Assembly (NCBI GenBank): GCA_900553755.1
Contig: USEX01000008.1
Coordinates: forward strand, 1 to 44,293
Origin: an uncultured Clostridium sp.
GTDB lineage: Bacteria; Bacillota; Clostridia; TANB77; CAG-508
Reading direction: 5' to 3'
DNA: 44,293 nucleotides
The notes beneath the pieces are model-generated. The model saw nothing but the letters and a program-made list of their open reading frames with translations, did no database searches and was not told the origin of the DNA. Position 1 is the first letter of the stretch; each line of letters starts with the position of its first letter. Positions 1-8,495 of this stretch are shown here, in pieces. The translations under genes were made by a program, and so were the position numbers.

Positions 1-600
1 AACATCTCCTGATAAAGCTATTCCATCATTTGAAGTTACATACATACCTGAAAGTACACTTTCTTCCACTGGAACCCATACCCACTCATTATTATCATCA
101 TCTTTTATTACTAGTCCGTGGTCTACGGAATTTCTTGCTGGATTGGTTGTTCCATCTCCCCAAGACGCCTCTCCTGCATCTATCGGTGTATATCCTTCTG
201 GTATAATTGGATTATAACTATGTGGACTTCTTCCGTCTATTGTTGAATTATATTTTGCTTTTTCATCAACATTTGTTCTTTTTTTTACTAAAATCGTCTC
301 GTTTCCGATTGTTAATCTATCTGTCTGATCTATTTCAGCTTTCTCATCTTCATTTATTAGGTTTTTTCTTAATAATACCTCTGCTATATCTTCAGCTGTT
401 GGTCCTAATTTATTTTCTAAATTATAACTTTGTATTGCTTCATTTATCAATTTTATTCTCGAAGTATTTTTTTCATTCTTGGTTTTATTTATTAAGCCTC
501 CATCTCCTAAAACTTGATTTATTATAACTCCAGATAAAATTGTTAGAATTACAATTGTTACAACTAAGACAATTAAAGTGACGCCATTGTTCTTTTTCAT
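1..600 (-). CDS. Partial prepilin-like protein with SUMF1-like start (left edge)
   Basis: The reading frame opens at an ATG at 600 and is still open at base 1, giving the first 200 residues of a larger protein. It starts MKKNNGVTLIVLVVTIVILT, a short basic leader, a Gly and a hydrophobic helix: the class III (type IV prepilin) signal layout. The usual Glu at +5 is replaced by a hydrophobic residue, as in many clostridial pilin-like proteins. After a charged linker (about 45-100) comes a segment with HGLVIKDDDNNEWVWVPVEE, which matches in pattern the GLVIEDSEGNQFVWVEVPK stretch of the intact relative at 33069-34313. That relative ends in a SUMF1/FGE-type fold, so a similar C-terminus is expected outside the window. 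Likely a secreted or surface-anchored pseudopilin. An AAAGGA ribosome site lies about 10 bases upstream. Family resemblance is clear; function is inferred. Confidence 0.75.
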   Translation of the reverse strand, partial: MKKNNGVTLIVLVVTIVILTILSGVIINQVLGDGGLINKTKNEKNTSRIKLINEAIQSYNLENKLGPTAEDIAEVLLRKNLINEDEKAEIDQTDRLTIGNETILVKKRTNVDEKAKYNSTIDGRSPHSYNPIIPEGYTPIDAGEASWGDGTTNPARNSVDHGLVIKDDDNNEWVWVPVEESVLSGMYVTSNDGIALSGDV

Positions 601-627
601 ACTGCCTTTTCCTTTCTACTAAACAAT

Positions 628-661
628 AATATCCACACTTTATACTTGTTGTGTGGATATT
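628..661 (-). terminator. Stem-loop after the 677-1531 gene
   Basis: An 11-bp perfect inverted repeat (AATATCCACAC / GTGTGGATATT) with a 12-base loop sits between the stop of the unknown gene and the start of the left-edge pilin gene. The following bases on the minus strand (ATTGTTT) are only weakly T-rich, so this is a poor or leaky terminator or an mRNA-stabilising hairpin. Confidence 0.5.
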
Positions 662-676
662 GTGTTTAATTTTATT

Positions 677-1531
677 TTAATTGTTTCTATCTTCATCTCC
701 ACTTGGTAATGCTGGTACATCTAAAACAACTCTTATTCTTGCTATATATTTTATAGCTCTTACTATTTTGCTTTGTTTTATTCTCTGCCATAATGAAGGT
801 TTTACTTTTACTCTTGTTGATTCGTAATACTGCTTATCTTCTTGTGACTGCTCTGTTTCCATTATTTGATTTTCCACAGTTTTTTCTTCTATTAATTCAA
901 CATTATCTTGTGGTGCTGGAATTAATTTCAATGCATCAGCGACCTCTATTCCTATATAGCTTAATGCCTTTGACCTATCCTCAATTCTTTCCATATCTAT
1001 TTCTATATGAAGATTTGATTCTAGATTTGCAATTCTAGCATTTACTATTTTTAAAGCATCTTGATAATTTTGAGATTTTGTAGATTTTGCTCTTCCTATT
1101 ACACCTAATGTTTCAACTATATCGTCAGAGAAGTCTGGTGACATTTCTTTTATTGTATCTTTCCAGCCTTCTTCTTTGCTTAATACTACATTCAAAACAT
1201 CTTTCAACTCTGCTGCTAAAGATATATTTTTTTCTCTATGCCTTATTAAACTTTCTATTTGTTTAGTGTTCTCTTCAAATTCATTTGTAGCAAACTCCAC
1301 TAAACCATATGCTGCATTATATACACTTTTTGGAAAGTTTTTCTTTTTTGGATATTCTATTAAATAAGTTTTTATAGATTCTACTAGGTCTTTAAAGAAT
1401 GCATCATCTTCTAGTTGTATAATCTGCTTTTTGCTAGTAGGGTCTATCATTTTTTGTACTTTTGCTATGTTTGATAAAATCTTTTCTTCGGTTATTACCA
1501 TTCTAACATTTACTATGCCCGACTTTGACAC
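677..1531 (-). CDS. Hypothetical helical protein, 284 aa
   Basis: I do not recognise this family. The start is a GTG at 1531, chosen because GGAGGA lies 8 bases upstream and a well-spaced promoter precedes it. The protein is soluble and predicted helical, with no signal peptide or membrane segment. Residues about 1-200 are mixed-charge helices; 215-245 is a Glu/Gln-rich linker; the last 45 residues are basic and amphipathic (PSLWQRIKQSKIVRAIKYIA). It contains KALSYIGIE, loosely echoed by EALEYIGRI near the C-terminus of the unknown protein at 7345-8487, too little to claim homology. It stands alone between the left-edge pilin gene and the acyl-CoA ligase, with its own promoter and stem-loops on both sides. 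No function is proposed. Confidence 0.75.
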   Translation of the reverse strand: MSKSGIVNVRMVITEEKILSNIAKVQKMIDPTSKKQIIQLEDDAFFKDLVESIKTYLIEYPKKKNFPKSVYNAAYGLVEFATNEFEENTKQIESLIRHREKNISLAAELKDVLNVVLSKEEGWKDTIKEMSPDFSDDIVETLGVIGRAKSTKSQNYQDALKIVNARIANLESNLHIEIDMERIEDRSKALSYIGIEVADALKLIPAPQDNVELIEEKTVENQIMETEQSQEDKQYYESTRVKVKPSLWQRIKQSKIVRAIKYIARIRVVLDVPALPSGDEDRNN

Positions 1532-1578
1532 TGTAAAATCCTCCTCTTCATACGTATAATTATCATTATTATGTTGCT

Positions 1579-1607
1579 ATTATATCCTATCCTCCGTAAA
1601 AGCTCAA
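1579..1607 (-). promoter_or_regulatory. Sigma-A-type promoter for the 677-1531 gene
   Basis: On the minus strand TTGAGC (1607-1602) and TATAAT (1584-1579) are separated by exactly 17 bases. The start codon is about 48 bases downstream. Sequence match only. Confidence 0.65.
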
Positions 1608-1651
1608 GGGAATTCGACTATTTTTTTGTTTCATTTTAGTTACAACTATTA

Positions 1652-1685
1652 CAAAAGTGTTACATTGGCATCTGTAACACTTTTG
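1652..1685 (-). terminator. Stem-loop after the acyl-CoA ligase gene
   Basis: A 13-bp perfect inverted repeat (CAAAAGTGTTACA / TGTAACACTTTTG) with an 8-base loop lies 10 bases past the ligase stop codon. The T-run is better on the plus strand (GCTTTTTAA) than on the minus strand. It may still end the ligase transcript, as no plus-strand gene is nearby. Confidence 0.55.
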
Positions 1686-1695
1686 CTTTTTAATA

Positions 1696-3555
1696 TTAAT
1701 TATTTTTCTTTATTTCTGCATATCTCTTTATTTTCATTGTTGTCGTTTTTTCGAATTCATCTTTTTTAATTTCTATTTTCTTTACGGCTTTATACGATGT
1801 AAGCTTTTTATTTACTTCTTTTACCTTTTCCCAGATAATTTTTTGTATTTCTTCATCCGATAAATCTTTGCCATGCAATTCTTCTATTTTTTCATAATTA
1901 GGAATTATTTTTGCAGTTATTATTAATTCCTTATCTCTAACATCCTCAGATTCTTTCTTTCCATATACCATGCACTCTGAAATTTCTGGTACATTTCCAA
2001 GTAGCATCTCTATTTCTTCTGGATAAATATTTTTTCCATTTTGAGTTACTATTACATTCTTGCTTCTACCTGTTATATATATGTATCCATCTTCATCTAT
2101 TCTTCCAATATCTCCTGAGTAGAAAAATCCATCTTTCATTACACTTGCAGTTGCTTCATCATCTTCATAGTACCCAAGCATTACAGTTGGACCTTTTATT
2201 AAAATTTCTCCTTCTCCATTTTCATTAGGATCTTCTATTTTTATAATAGTATCTTTTACGGCTTTACCTGTAGAGGCATATCTTGATGGTTCATATTCAG
2301 GAGTTAAAGCTGCTATAGGAGCTGTTTCTGTTAAACCATATCCTTGTAAGAATTTAATTCCTATATCTTCAACCCATTTTCCAATTTTTCCATCTATTGG
2401 TGCTGCAGCAGAAACAATTATTCTTAAATTTCCACCTAAATTATCTAAAATTTCTTTGAATACTTTTCTTTTTATATCTATGTTAACAGCTTTTAACACA
2501 TTTGTAACTCCTATCATAGAGTTTACTATTCCTTCTTTTTTACTCTTTTTTATTGTCTCATTTATTTTTTTGTATAGAGTTTCGATTAATAATGGAACTG
2601 CTAACAATGCTGTAGGCTTAGATTCCTGTAGGTTTGGTACTATGTATCTTAACCCTTCACATACCGCTACAGAAGAACCTGTTGCAAATGGTAGTAAAAA
2701 TCCTATTGTAGATTCATATGTATGATGCAATGGAAGTACGGAAAATAGCCTATCATCTGTCTTTAATTTTACATACTCTGATACCGCATTTATATTTGCA
2801 GCTAAATTTCTATTACAAATCATTACACCTTTAGAATTTGATGTTGTTCCTGAAGTAAATATCAATACTTTAAATGCTTCTGGATCTATTTCAATATTCT
2901 TATAAGAATTATCTCCATTATCTAATAATTCTTTTCCTTCTTTTATTAAATAATTTATTCCCACATGTTTATCTACTACATATTCATCTGAATCCATTTC
3001 TATAAAATATTTTACTGTTGGAATATTATTTTCTATCTTTTTTATAGCATCTTTCTTTTTAGCTGAATATATTACAGCTGTAGCTCTTGCCCTATTTATA
3101 ACATTTTCTAATTCATTATCTGGCAATTCTTTATCTACTGGAACTGCAATTCCCGCACCACAAAGCATTGTCATATAAGATACATACCAATCATAAGTTG
3201 TTTCACTTACAATTATTACTTTCGAGTTTTCTGGAAGCATTTTTACTAATTTTGTACCTAATGCATTTACGTCTTCTCCAAACTCTTTGTAAGTAATTTC
3301 TTTGTATGGTTCCTTATGGTTTGGTTTTTGCAATATTAATGGTCTATCTGCATATTCCTTCATTGACCTATTAAATATTTCTTTTATTGTTTTATAGTTT
3401 GTTGCCTCATATGGTTTGTATTTTTTATTTTTCTTTTCTGTAGCTTCTTTTACTTTTTCATAATCTACATTTACATTATCTATTTCTGGTATTTCATCCA
3501 TTTCTATTTTCTTAAATTTAAATTCTGGTATTTTAAAATCTCTTAAAATTCTCAT
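1696..3555 (-). CDS. Long-chain acyl-CoA synthetase / AMP-forming ligase
   Basis: This is an ANL-superfamily adenylating enzyme of 619 aa, the usual length of FadD-type long-chain fatty acid:CoA ligases. It would activate a carboxylic acid with ATP to an acyl-AMP and transfer it to CoA in the cytoplasm. Visible motifs in order: the ATP loop LIFTSGTTSNSKG (231-243), GYGLTE (405-410), the hinge region YSGDIGRIDEDG (479-490), GRSKN (496-500) and NGKNIYPEEIE (506-516). The C-terminal KTTTMKIKR segment is where the catalytic Lys is expected. The first 50 residues are Lys/Glu-rich and precede the conserved part. The exact acyl substrate cannot be told from sequence; it could load exogenous fatty acids for membrane lipids. 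It appears monocistronic. Confidence 0.85.
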   Translation of the reverse strand: MRILRDFKIPEFKFKKIEMDEIPEIDNVNVDYEKVKEATEKKNKKYKPYEATNYKTIKEIFNRSMKEYADRPLILQKPNHKEPYKEITYKEFGEDVNALGTKLVKMLPENSKVIIVSETTYDWYVSYMTMLCGAGIAVPVDKELPDNELENVINRARATAVIYSAKKKDAIKKIENNIPTVKYFIEMDSDEYVVDKHVGINYLIKEGKELLDNGDNSYKNIEIDPEAFKVLIFTSGTTSNSKGVMICNRNLAANINAVSEYVKLKTDDRLFSVLPLHHTYESTIGFLLPFATGSSVAVCEGLRYIVPNLQESKPTALLAVPLLIETLYKKINETIKKSKKEGIVNSMIGVTNVLKAVNIDIKRKVFKEILDNLGGNLRIIVSAAAPIDGKIGKWVEDIGIKFLQGYGLTETAPIAALTPEYEPSRYASTGKAVKDTIIKIEDPNENGEGEILIKGPTVMLGYYEDDEATASVMKDGFFYSGDIGRIDEDGYIYITGRSKNVIVTQNGKNIYPEEIEMLLGNVPEISECMVYGKKESEDVRDKELIITAKIIPNYEKIEELHGKDLSDEEIQKIIWEKVKEVNKKLTSYKAVKKIEIKKDEFEKTTTMKIKRYAEIKKNN

Positions 3556-3609
3556 ATTCTTCTCCTATTTTTATTTCGTTTCCTTAAATATTATAAAACA
3601 TTTACAATT

Positions 3610-4617
3610 TTATTTCAACTTTTTTCTATTATCAAATGTTTCTAACTCATTCAACGCCTTACCAGTTCCTAATGCAACGCATGATACAGCATCATTAGCT
3701 ATCATAACATTAATTCCTGTTGCTTCTTGAATTAATTTATCCAAACCATTTATTAAGCAACCTCCACCAGTCATATATATACCTTTTTCACTTATGTCTG
3801 CTGCAAGCTCTGGTGGTGTTTTTTCTAAAATTGAATGCACTGCCTCTATTATTTGGTTTGCACAACTTCCTAGTGCCTCAAGCATTTCACTTGAATATAC
3901 TGTTATTGTTTTTGGAAGGCCTGTTGTTAAATCTCTTCCTCTTATTTGCATATCATTATCCTGTATTTTTGGATACACACAGCCTATATTTATTTTTAAA
4001 TCTTCAGCAGTTCTTTCTCCTATTGCTATATTATGCTTTCTTTTTATATATCTCACTATTGCTTCATCGAATTTATCTCCTGCCACCTTTATTGATGTGC
4101 TAATAACTGTGCCATTCAATGATATTATTGCTATATCTGTAGTACCTCCTCCGATATCAACAACCATATTTCCACAAGGTTTTGAAATATCTAATCCTGC
4201 ACCTATAGCAGCTGCCAACGGTTCTTCTATTAAATATACCTTTCTAGCTCCCGCTTGACCTGCGGCATCAATAACCGCCTTCTTTTCTACTTCAGTAACT
4301 AAAGATGGAACACATATCATCATTCTTGGAGCAAAAATATATTTTCCGCATACCTTATTTATAAAATATTTTAACATTTTTTCTGTTACTGTGTAATCTG
4401 AAATCACGCCATCTCTTAAAGGCCTAGTAGCAATTATATTTCCCGGGGTTCTTCCTAGCATTTTTCTAGCTTCTTTACCAACAGCTAATACTTCTCCAGT
4501 ATTTTTATCTATTGCTACCACTGATGGCTCTCTTAAAACTACTCCTTTTCCCTTTACATATACAATTACAGTTGCTGTGCCTAAATCTATTCCTATATCC
4601 TGTCCAAAATCAAACAT
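3610..4617 (-). CDS. mreB: Rod-shape actin MreB/Mbl
   Basis: A 335-aa bacterial actin that polymerises under the membrane and guides lateral cell-wall synthesis. Typical elements are the N-terminal DIGIDLGTATVIVYVKGKG, the phosphate-binding VDIGGGTTDIAI in the middle, EEPLAAAIGAG, and the adenosine-motif region MTGGGCLINGLDKLI near the C-terminus. Length is as expected for the family. It stands alone without mreC and mreD behind it, which is the usual situation for the mbl paralogue, so Mbl is at least as likely as MreB sensu stricto. It has its own consensus promoter. RodA and MinDE, partners in wall growth and division, are encoded elsewhere in this window. Confidence 0.9.
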   Translation of the reverse strand: MFDFGQDIGIDLGTATVIVYVKGKGVVLREPSVVAIDKNTGEVLAVGKEARKMLGRTPGNIIATRPLRDGVISDYTVTEKMLKYFINKVCGKYIFAPRMMICVPSLVTEVEKKAVIDAAGQAGARKVYLIEEPLAAAIGAGLDISKPCGNMVVDIGGGTTDIAIISLNGTVISTSIKVAGDKFDEAIVRYIKRKHNIAIGERTAEDLKINIGCVYPKIQDNDMQIRGRDLTTGLPKTITVYSSEMLEALGSCANQIIEAVHSILEKTPPELAADISEKGIYMTGGGCLINGLDKLIQEATGINVMIANDAVSCVALGTGKALNELETFDNRKKLK

Positions 4618-4660
4618 TTATATTTTCCTTTCACCTTTTCATTATTGCAAATTCGTTACA

Positions 4661-4689
4661 ATTATATTACATTTCATGTCAAATATCAA
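4661..4689 (-). promoter_or_regulatory. Sigma-A promoter of mreB/mbl
   Basis: Minus strand TTGATA (4689-4684), 17-base spacer, TATAAT (4666-4661). The start codon at 4617 gives a leader of about 35-40 bases with an AAAGGAAA-type ribosome site. Confidence 0.7.
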
Positions 4690-4700
4690 ACATTTTGTAT

Positions 4701-4745
4701 AAAAAAATAGAACATATATATATTTATTTTGTATATTATATGCTC
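4701..4745 (-). terminator. Rho-independent terminator of the 4772-5245 gene
   Basis: In minus-strand RNA GAGCAUAUA pairs with UAUAUGUUC (one G-U pair), followed directly by UAUUUUUUU. It begins just after the stop of the small membrane protein gene. Confidence 0.55.
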
Positions 4746-4771
4746 CATTTATTCTATCTAAACTTATATTT

Positions 4772-5245
4772 TTAGAAAGGCCATACAATAAGCCATATTA
4801 AGAATCCCCATATTGCTGTGTTAACCATTTCTTGGCTTACTATTTCTCCACTGCCTTCTTCTACATTCTCTACTTCATTTATGATTATTTTTTTAATATT
4901 CTCAGCTTTAAATCTTACACTAAATTCTTTTTCTTCGTTAGCCTTCAAGTTGCTTATATCTATATATTTTGTTGTTATTTTAGTTCCCTGCTCTGATATA
5001 AAATCTAATTTTATATATTTACTTTTTAAATCTTCAGAGTATGTATTCTTTGCTTTTCCTCTTATTATTCCGCTTTCTCTAGCAGCCTTAGCTTCCGAAA
5101 TACTTATTTCTAAATTATTCGTTTCGATTGTACATTCGATGTTTGCATATGAAGATTTTACTAATTCATATGACATAAAATTAACAAATATATAAAAGGC
5201 AACAAAAAGAATAAGGTATTTTCCAAACGTTTTCATTCTGTTCAT
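4772..5245 (-). CDS. Small membrane protein with extracytoplasmic beta-type domain
   Basis: A 157-aa protein of unknown function. Residues about 7-27 form an N-terminal membrane segment (YLILFVAFYIFVNFMSYELV), and the last 13-15 residues (AIWGFLIWLIVWPF) form a second hydrophobic stretch. The middle (about 35-140) has alternating hydrophobic residues and a pattern like LKSKYIKLDFISEQG followed by NLKANEEKEFSVRF. This resembles FxLYD-type domains, where a conserved strand is followed by a loop before a final strand; that assignment is tentative. GGGGAG lies 7 bases before the chosen ATG; an alternative ATG lies 3 codons later. It follows lexA on the same strand by 49 bases and could be read from the lexA promoter. 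Confidence 0.65.
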   Translation of the reverse strand: MNRMKTFGKYLILFVAFYIFVNFMSYELVKSSYANIECTIETNNLEISISEAKAARESGIIRGKAKNTYSEDLKSKYIKLDFISEQGTKITTKYIDISNLKANEEKEFSVRFKAENIKKIIINEVENVEEGSGEIVSQEMVNTAIWGFLIWLIVWPF

Positions 5246-5294
5246 TTTCTTTCTCCCCTTATCAACTATTAAATATCTTATTCCTTAGTTAAAT

Positions 5295-5960
5295 TTATAT
5301 TTTTCTAAATACTCCTGCAACTTTTCCTAAAATTTTGCAGTTAGGTACTATTATTGGATCCATTGTACTATTTTCTGGTTGTAATCTTATATAGTCTTTT
5401 TCTTTATAAAATGTTTTTACTGTTGCTTCATCTTCTATTAAAGCTACTACAATTTGACCATTTTCTGCTGTATCTTGCCTTTTTACAAGTATATAATCTC
5501 CATTAAAGATTCCTGCTTCTATCATGCTTTCTCCTCTTACTACAAGCATAAAGCAATCACTATTTCCTATAAAATCTAGTGGTATAGGGAATGTATCTGT
5601 AATATTTTCTACAGCTAATATTGGTGCTCCCGCAGTAATTCTTCCTACCACTGGTACATCAACCATTTCTTTTCCGGAAAACATATTCTTAAATGCAACT
5701 CCATCCATTCCTGGTCTATATGGTTTGCCACCTTTTATTAATTGCAACGTTCTACCCATTTTATCTTTTCTAGATATGTAACCATTATCTTCTAATCTTT
5801 CTAAATATCCATGTACTGTGGCTGTTGATTTTAATCCTACAGCCTTACATATTTCCCTTACTGATGGTGGATATCCGTTTTCGTTTACACCCTTTTCTAT
5901 GCATTTAAGTATGGCTTTTTCTCTTTTATTTAACTCTAAAGGATTCCTTCTTCTCCCCAT
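5295..5960 (-). CDS. lexA: SOS repressor LexA
   Basis: LexA represses DNA-damage genes and cleaves itself when activated by RecA filaments. The 221-aa protein has an N-terminal winged helix (about 10-75, with TATVHGYLERLEDNGYI as the recognition region) and a C-terminal S24 peptidase domain. The cleavage bond is Ala110-Gly111 (ITAGAP), the catalytic Ser is S145 (GESMIEAG) and the Lys is K182 (EATVKTFY). All residues needed for activity are present and length is typical. A palindromic operator overlaps its own -35 box, indicating autoregulation. The DNA-repair operon at 18.5-23.4 kb is a possible target, but I did not find an obvious operator there by eye. Confidence 0.95.
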   Translation of the reverse strand: MGRRRNPLELNKREKAILKCIEKGVNENGYPPSVREICKAVGLKSTATVHGYLERLEDNGYISRKDKMGRTLQLIKGGKPYRPGMDGVAFKNMFSGKEMVDVPVVGRITAGAPILAVENITDTFPIPLDFIGNSDCFMLVVRGESMIEAGIFNGDYILVKRQDTAENGQIVVALIEDEATVKTFYKEKDYIRLQPENSTMDPIIVPNCKILGKVAGVFRKI

Positions 5961-5990
5961 AAAATCACTCCTAATAAAATATTTACCAAT

Positions 5991-6030
5991 ATCCTATCAT
6001 AAAAATAGCAGTTTGTCAAACAAAAGTTTG
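5991..6030 (-). promoter_or_regulatory. lexA promoter with overlapping LexA-type operator
   Basis: Minus strand TTGACA (6019-6014), 17-base spacer, TAGGAT (5996-5991). The palindrome CAAAC-TTTT-GTTTG (6030-6017) overlaps the -35 hexamer. It has the 5-4-5 layout of the Gram-positive LexA box (CGAAC-N4-GTTCG type), with A/T changes. Position and symmetry fit self-repression; binding itself is inferred. Confidence 0.65.
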
Positions 6031-6047
6031 TAATTTATAAATTTATT

Positions 6048-7322
6048 TTAGTCCTCCCATTCTAGTTCATAGTCATATACTTTTACAGTATCTCCTTCTT
6101 TTACTCCTGCCTCTTTTAATTTTTGGTTTACGCCAAGAGCTTCCAAGTTTTTCTGGAAATAATATAAAGATTCATTATCCTCCATATTTACTTTTCTCAT
6201 TAATTTTCTTATTTCTGGTCCGTCTACAACAAATATTCCATCTTCCTTTTTTATTGTATATGGTTCTTGCTCTTCTAGTTTGTATACTTTTCTTTGATGA
6301 TTGATATCTATCAATTCTTCTTTTGGAAGTGTTTTTAATATTTTAGATACCTCTACCATCAATTCTTTTATTCCTTGTCCTGTAGCTGCTGATATCTTAA
6401 ATATTTCCATATTATTTTCTTTGGCCAATTTTTCTAATCTTTTATAATTTTCCTCATCTTGCATTACATCAATTTTATTGGCTACTATCACTTGCTTTCT
6501 TTCAGATAATTTTTTACTATACTTTTCTAACTCTTTATTAATTGTATAAAAATCCTCAACAGGATCTCTTCCTTCTGAACCAGATACATCTATCACATGC
6601 AATAATAGTCTAGTTCTTTCAATATGCCTTAAAAACTGAATTCCTAATCCTGTTCCTTCACTTGCACCTTCTATAAGCCCAGGAATATCAGCAATTACAA
6701 AGCTATCTCCATATTCGCTTTTCACAACTCCTAAATTAGGCTCCAATGTTGTGAAATGATAATCTGCAATTTTAGGTGTTGCTGATGTTACTACTGATAA
6801 AATTGTAGATTTACCTGCACTTGGAAAACCAATTAATCCTACATCAGCTAACAATTTTAGCTCTAATATAATTTCTTTTTCTTCACCTGGTTCGCCTTCT
6901 TGCGCAAATCTTGGGGCTTGCCTTGTTGAAGTAGCAAAATGCGAATTTCCTTTTCCACCTCTTCCACCATGTAGCACTAATTCTTTTTGCCCTTGTTCCG
7001 ATAAATCTGCTAGAATTTCGCCAGTAGTTGCATCTTTTACAACCGTTCCAATTGGCACTTTAACATAAAGATCCTCCCCACTTTTCCCGTATTTGTGAGC
7101 ACCTTCTCCATTTTTACCATCTGTTGCTTTAAATTTCTTTTTATATCTAAAATCTATAAGAGTATTACTATCCGGATTAACTTCGAAATATATATCTCCG
7201 CCTTTTCCACCATCTCCACCATCTGGTCCACCTGCTGCTATATATTTCTCCCTTCTGAAAGAAACGGCTCCGTTTCCACCTTTTCCCGCTATAGCATATA
7301 TTTTTGCGTAATCTGTAAACAT
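6048..7322 (-). CDS. obgE: GTPase Obg/CgtA
   Basis: An essential ribosome-associated GTPase acting in 50S subunit assembly and stress control. The 424 aa show the three Obg parts. The glycine-rich Obg fold spans residues 1-158 (GGPDGGDGGKGGD and GGRGGKGNSHFATSTRQAP). The G domain has G1 at GFPSAGKST (165-173), DIPGLIEGA as G3 and NKID as G4. The Firmicute-type C-terminal OCT domain covers about 345-424. Nothing is missing. It lies third in a run with trpS and an unknown gene (22-base gap to the latter). In many Firmicutes obg is close to rplU-rpmA; here trpS and the unknown gene lie between. Confidence 0.95.
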   Translation of the reverse strand: MFTDYAKIYAIAGKGGNGAVSFRREKYIAAGGPDGGDGGKGGDIYFEVNPDSNTLIDFRYKKKFKATDGKNGEGAHKYGKSGEDLYVKVPIGTVVKDATTGEILADLSEQGQKELVLHGGRGGKGNSHFATSTRQAPRFAQEGEPGEEKEIILELKLLADVGLIGFPSAGKSTILSVVTSATPKIADYHFTTLEPNLGVVKSEYGDSFVIADIPGLIEGASEGTGLGIQFLRHIERTRLLLHVIDVSGSEGRDPVEDFYTINKELEKYSKKLSERKQVIVANKIDVMQDEENYKRLEKLAKENNMEIFKISAATGQGIKELMVEVSKILKTLPKEELIDINHQRKVYKLEEQEPYTIKKEDGIFVVDGPEIRKLMRKVNMEDNESLYYFQKNLEALGVNQKLKEAGVKEGDTVKVYDYELEWED

Positions 7323-7344
7323 TTTAGTCTCCTCATTCTTTTAT

Positions 7345-8487
7345 TTATCTAGAACCTCTTTGCTGAGATTCCCTTTCTTGCTCTTCTCTAAACTCTTCTT
7401 TCAATTTTGCAACTGTTGATTTTATTGGTTCTGTTGCATTATTTAAATCTGTATCTATCATGTTACTTCTATTTATTCTTCCTATATATTCTAGTGCTTC
7501 ATTTTTTTCATTGCTTGGAAGTGATAGTGCAGTTAATAAAGTTTTTAAATCTCCAATATCATTTGATTGCAATATTTCTTCAATTTTTCTATCTGATGCA
7601 AAGCACACTGCTCTTCCCATTGGTCTAGCAGTTTTCGATAACACCTCAGGATCATATTCATTTGGTGTTGTACTTATATATCCCGTATACAAATATATGT
7701 TATTTGCATCTTTTCCAACCTTATTAAGTTTTCTTATTTTAAGTATGTCTCCATTAGTCATATCAATTCCATTATAATCACTATATGTTTTTCCATCAAT
7801 AACATAATTTGGCTCAACTTGCCTTAAATATGGATTATCAATTCTAGCCATTTTTATTTCATCTTTTTGTGCTCGGTACATTTGTTGCTTAGTTTGCAGC
7901 CTTGCTACATACTTATCATGTTCTGATGCAACTCTTGACTCTACTGTTTGTTGTTCCATAATTTGTTTTTCTTGCTTTCTTCTTTTTTCTTCGTTCAATT
8001 TAGGAGCAACTTTCGTGTTAATATACTCTTCAATCACATCGCTTTTATTGTGCCAATTTATTTCTGCATATGGATTTTCTGATATTCTTCCCAAATACAT
8101 ACAATCAGGATTACGATCTTTATTTTTTAGTTCTCGTAAATAATAAGTACCTATTTTGCTTAATATAACCTGGTCTATTGGCATACCTTGAGTAACTTCA
8201 AAAGCTATGTGAGTTTCTGAATTACGAGCCACCTCGCTATTTTCTTGTATTTCAAGTATTTTAGCTACTATCACATCAGTTTTTTCACCATTGGCATGCA
8301 TAATCACATTATTATAGTCTAGTGATGTAATCATTATAGATTTATTATCTGGAAGCATAATTATATATGGCAATTTCAACTCCTTATTTTGTGGAGCACC
8401 ATATTGGCTCTCATAATAATTTTCCTCATTTAATCTTTTGGTTTTTGAACCTGTAAAAAGTTTCTTTATTCTTGAAAATAATCCCAT
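7345..8487 (-). CDS. Hypothetical protein between trpS and obgE, 380 aa
   Basis: Not recognised. It has an excellent ribosome site (AGGAGG) and starts 8 bases after trpS stops, so it is almost certainly co-transcribed with trpS and obgE. The N-terminus MGLFSRIKKLFTGSKTKR is basic and amphipathic and could touch membrane or nucleic acid. Two similar blocks can be seen: about 120-150 with YLGRISENPYAE and about 255-290 with YTGYISTTPNEY, each following a strand ending in a run like LRELKN/IRKLNK. This suggests an internal duplication. A charged, Gln-rich helix (about 165-210) separates them, and the C-terminal 40 residues are helical and Glu/Arg-rich. No signal peptide, membrane segment or catalytic motif is seen. 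Composition matches its neighbours, so recent transfer is not indicated. Confidence 0.75.
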   Translation of the reverse strand: MGLFSRIKKLFTGSKTKRLNEENYYESQYGAPQNKELKLPYIIMLPDNKSIMITSLDYNNVIMHANGEKTDVIVAKILEIQENSEVARNSETHIAFEVTQGMPIDQVILSKIGTYYLRELKNKDRNPDCMYLGRISENPYAEINWHNKSDVIEEYINTKVAPKLNEEKRRKQEKQIMEQQTVESRVASEHDKYVARLQTKQQMYRAQKDEIKMARIDNPYLRQVEPNYVIDGKTYSDYNGIDMTNGDILKIRKLNKVGKDANNIYLYTGYISTTPNEYDPEVLSKTARPMGRAVCFASDRKIEEILQSNDIGDLKTLLTALSLPSNEKNEALEYIGRINRSNMIDTDLNNATEPIKSTVAKLKEEFREEQERESQQRGSR

Positions 8488-8495
8488 TTTTCCTC

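Noticed and set aside
207..527. Plus-strand 106-codon frame at the left edge
   Set aside because: Phe/Leu-rich antisense shadow of the partial prepilin-like gene on the minus strand.
3720..4258. Plus-strand open frames opposite mreB/mbl
   Set aside because: Antisense shadows rich in Leu, Ser and Ile, without ribosome sites; the minus strand encodes a clear actin homologue.
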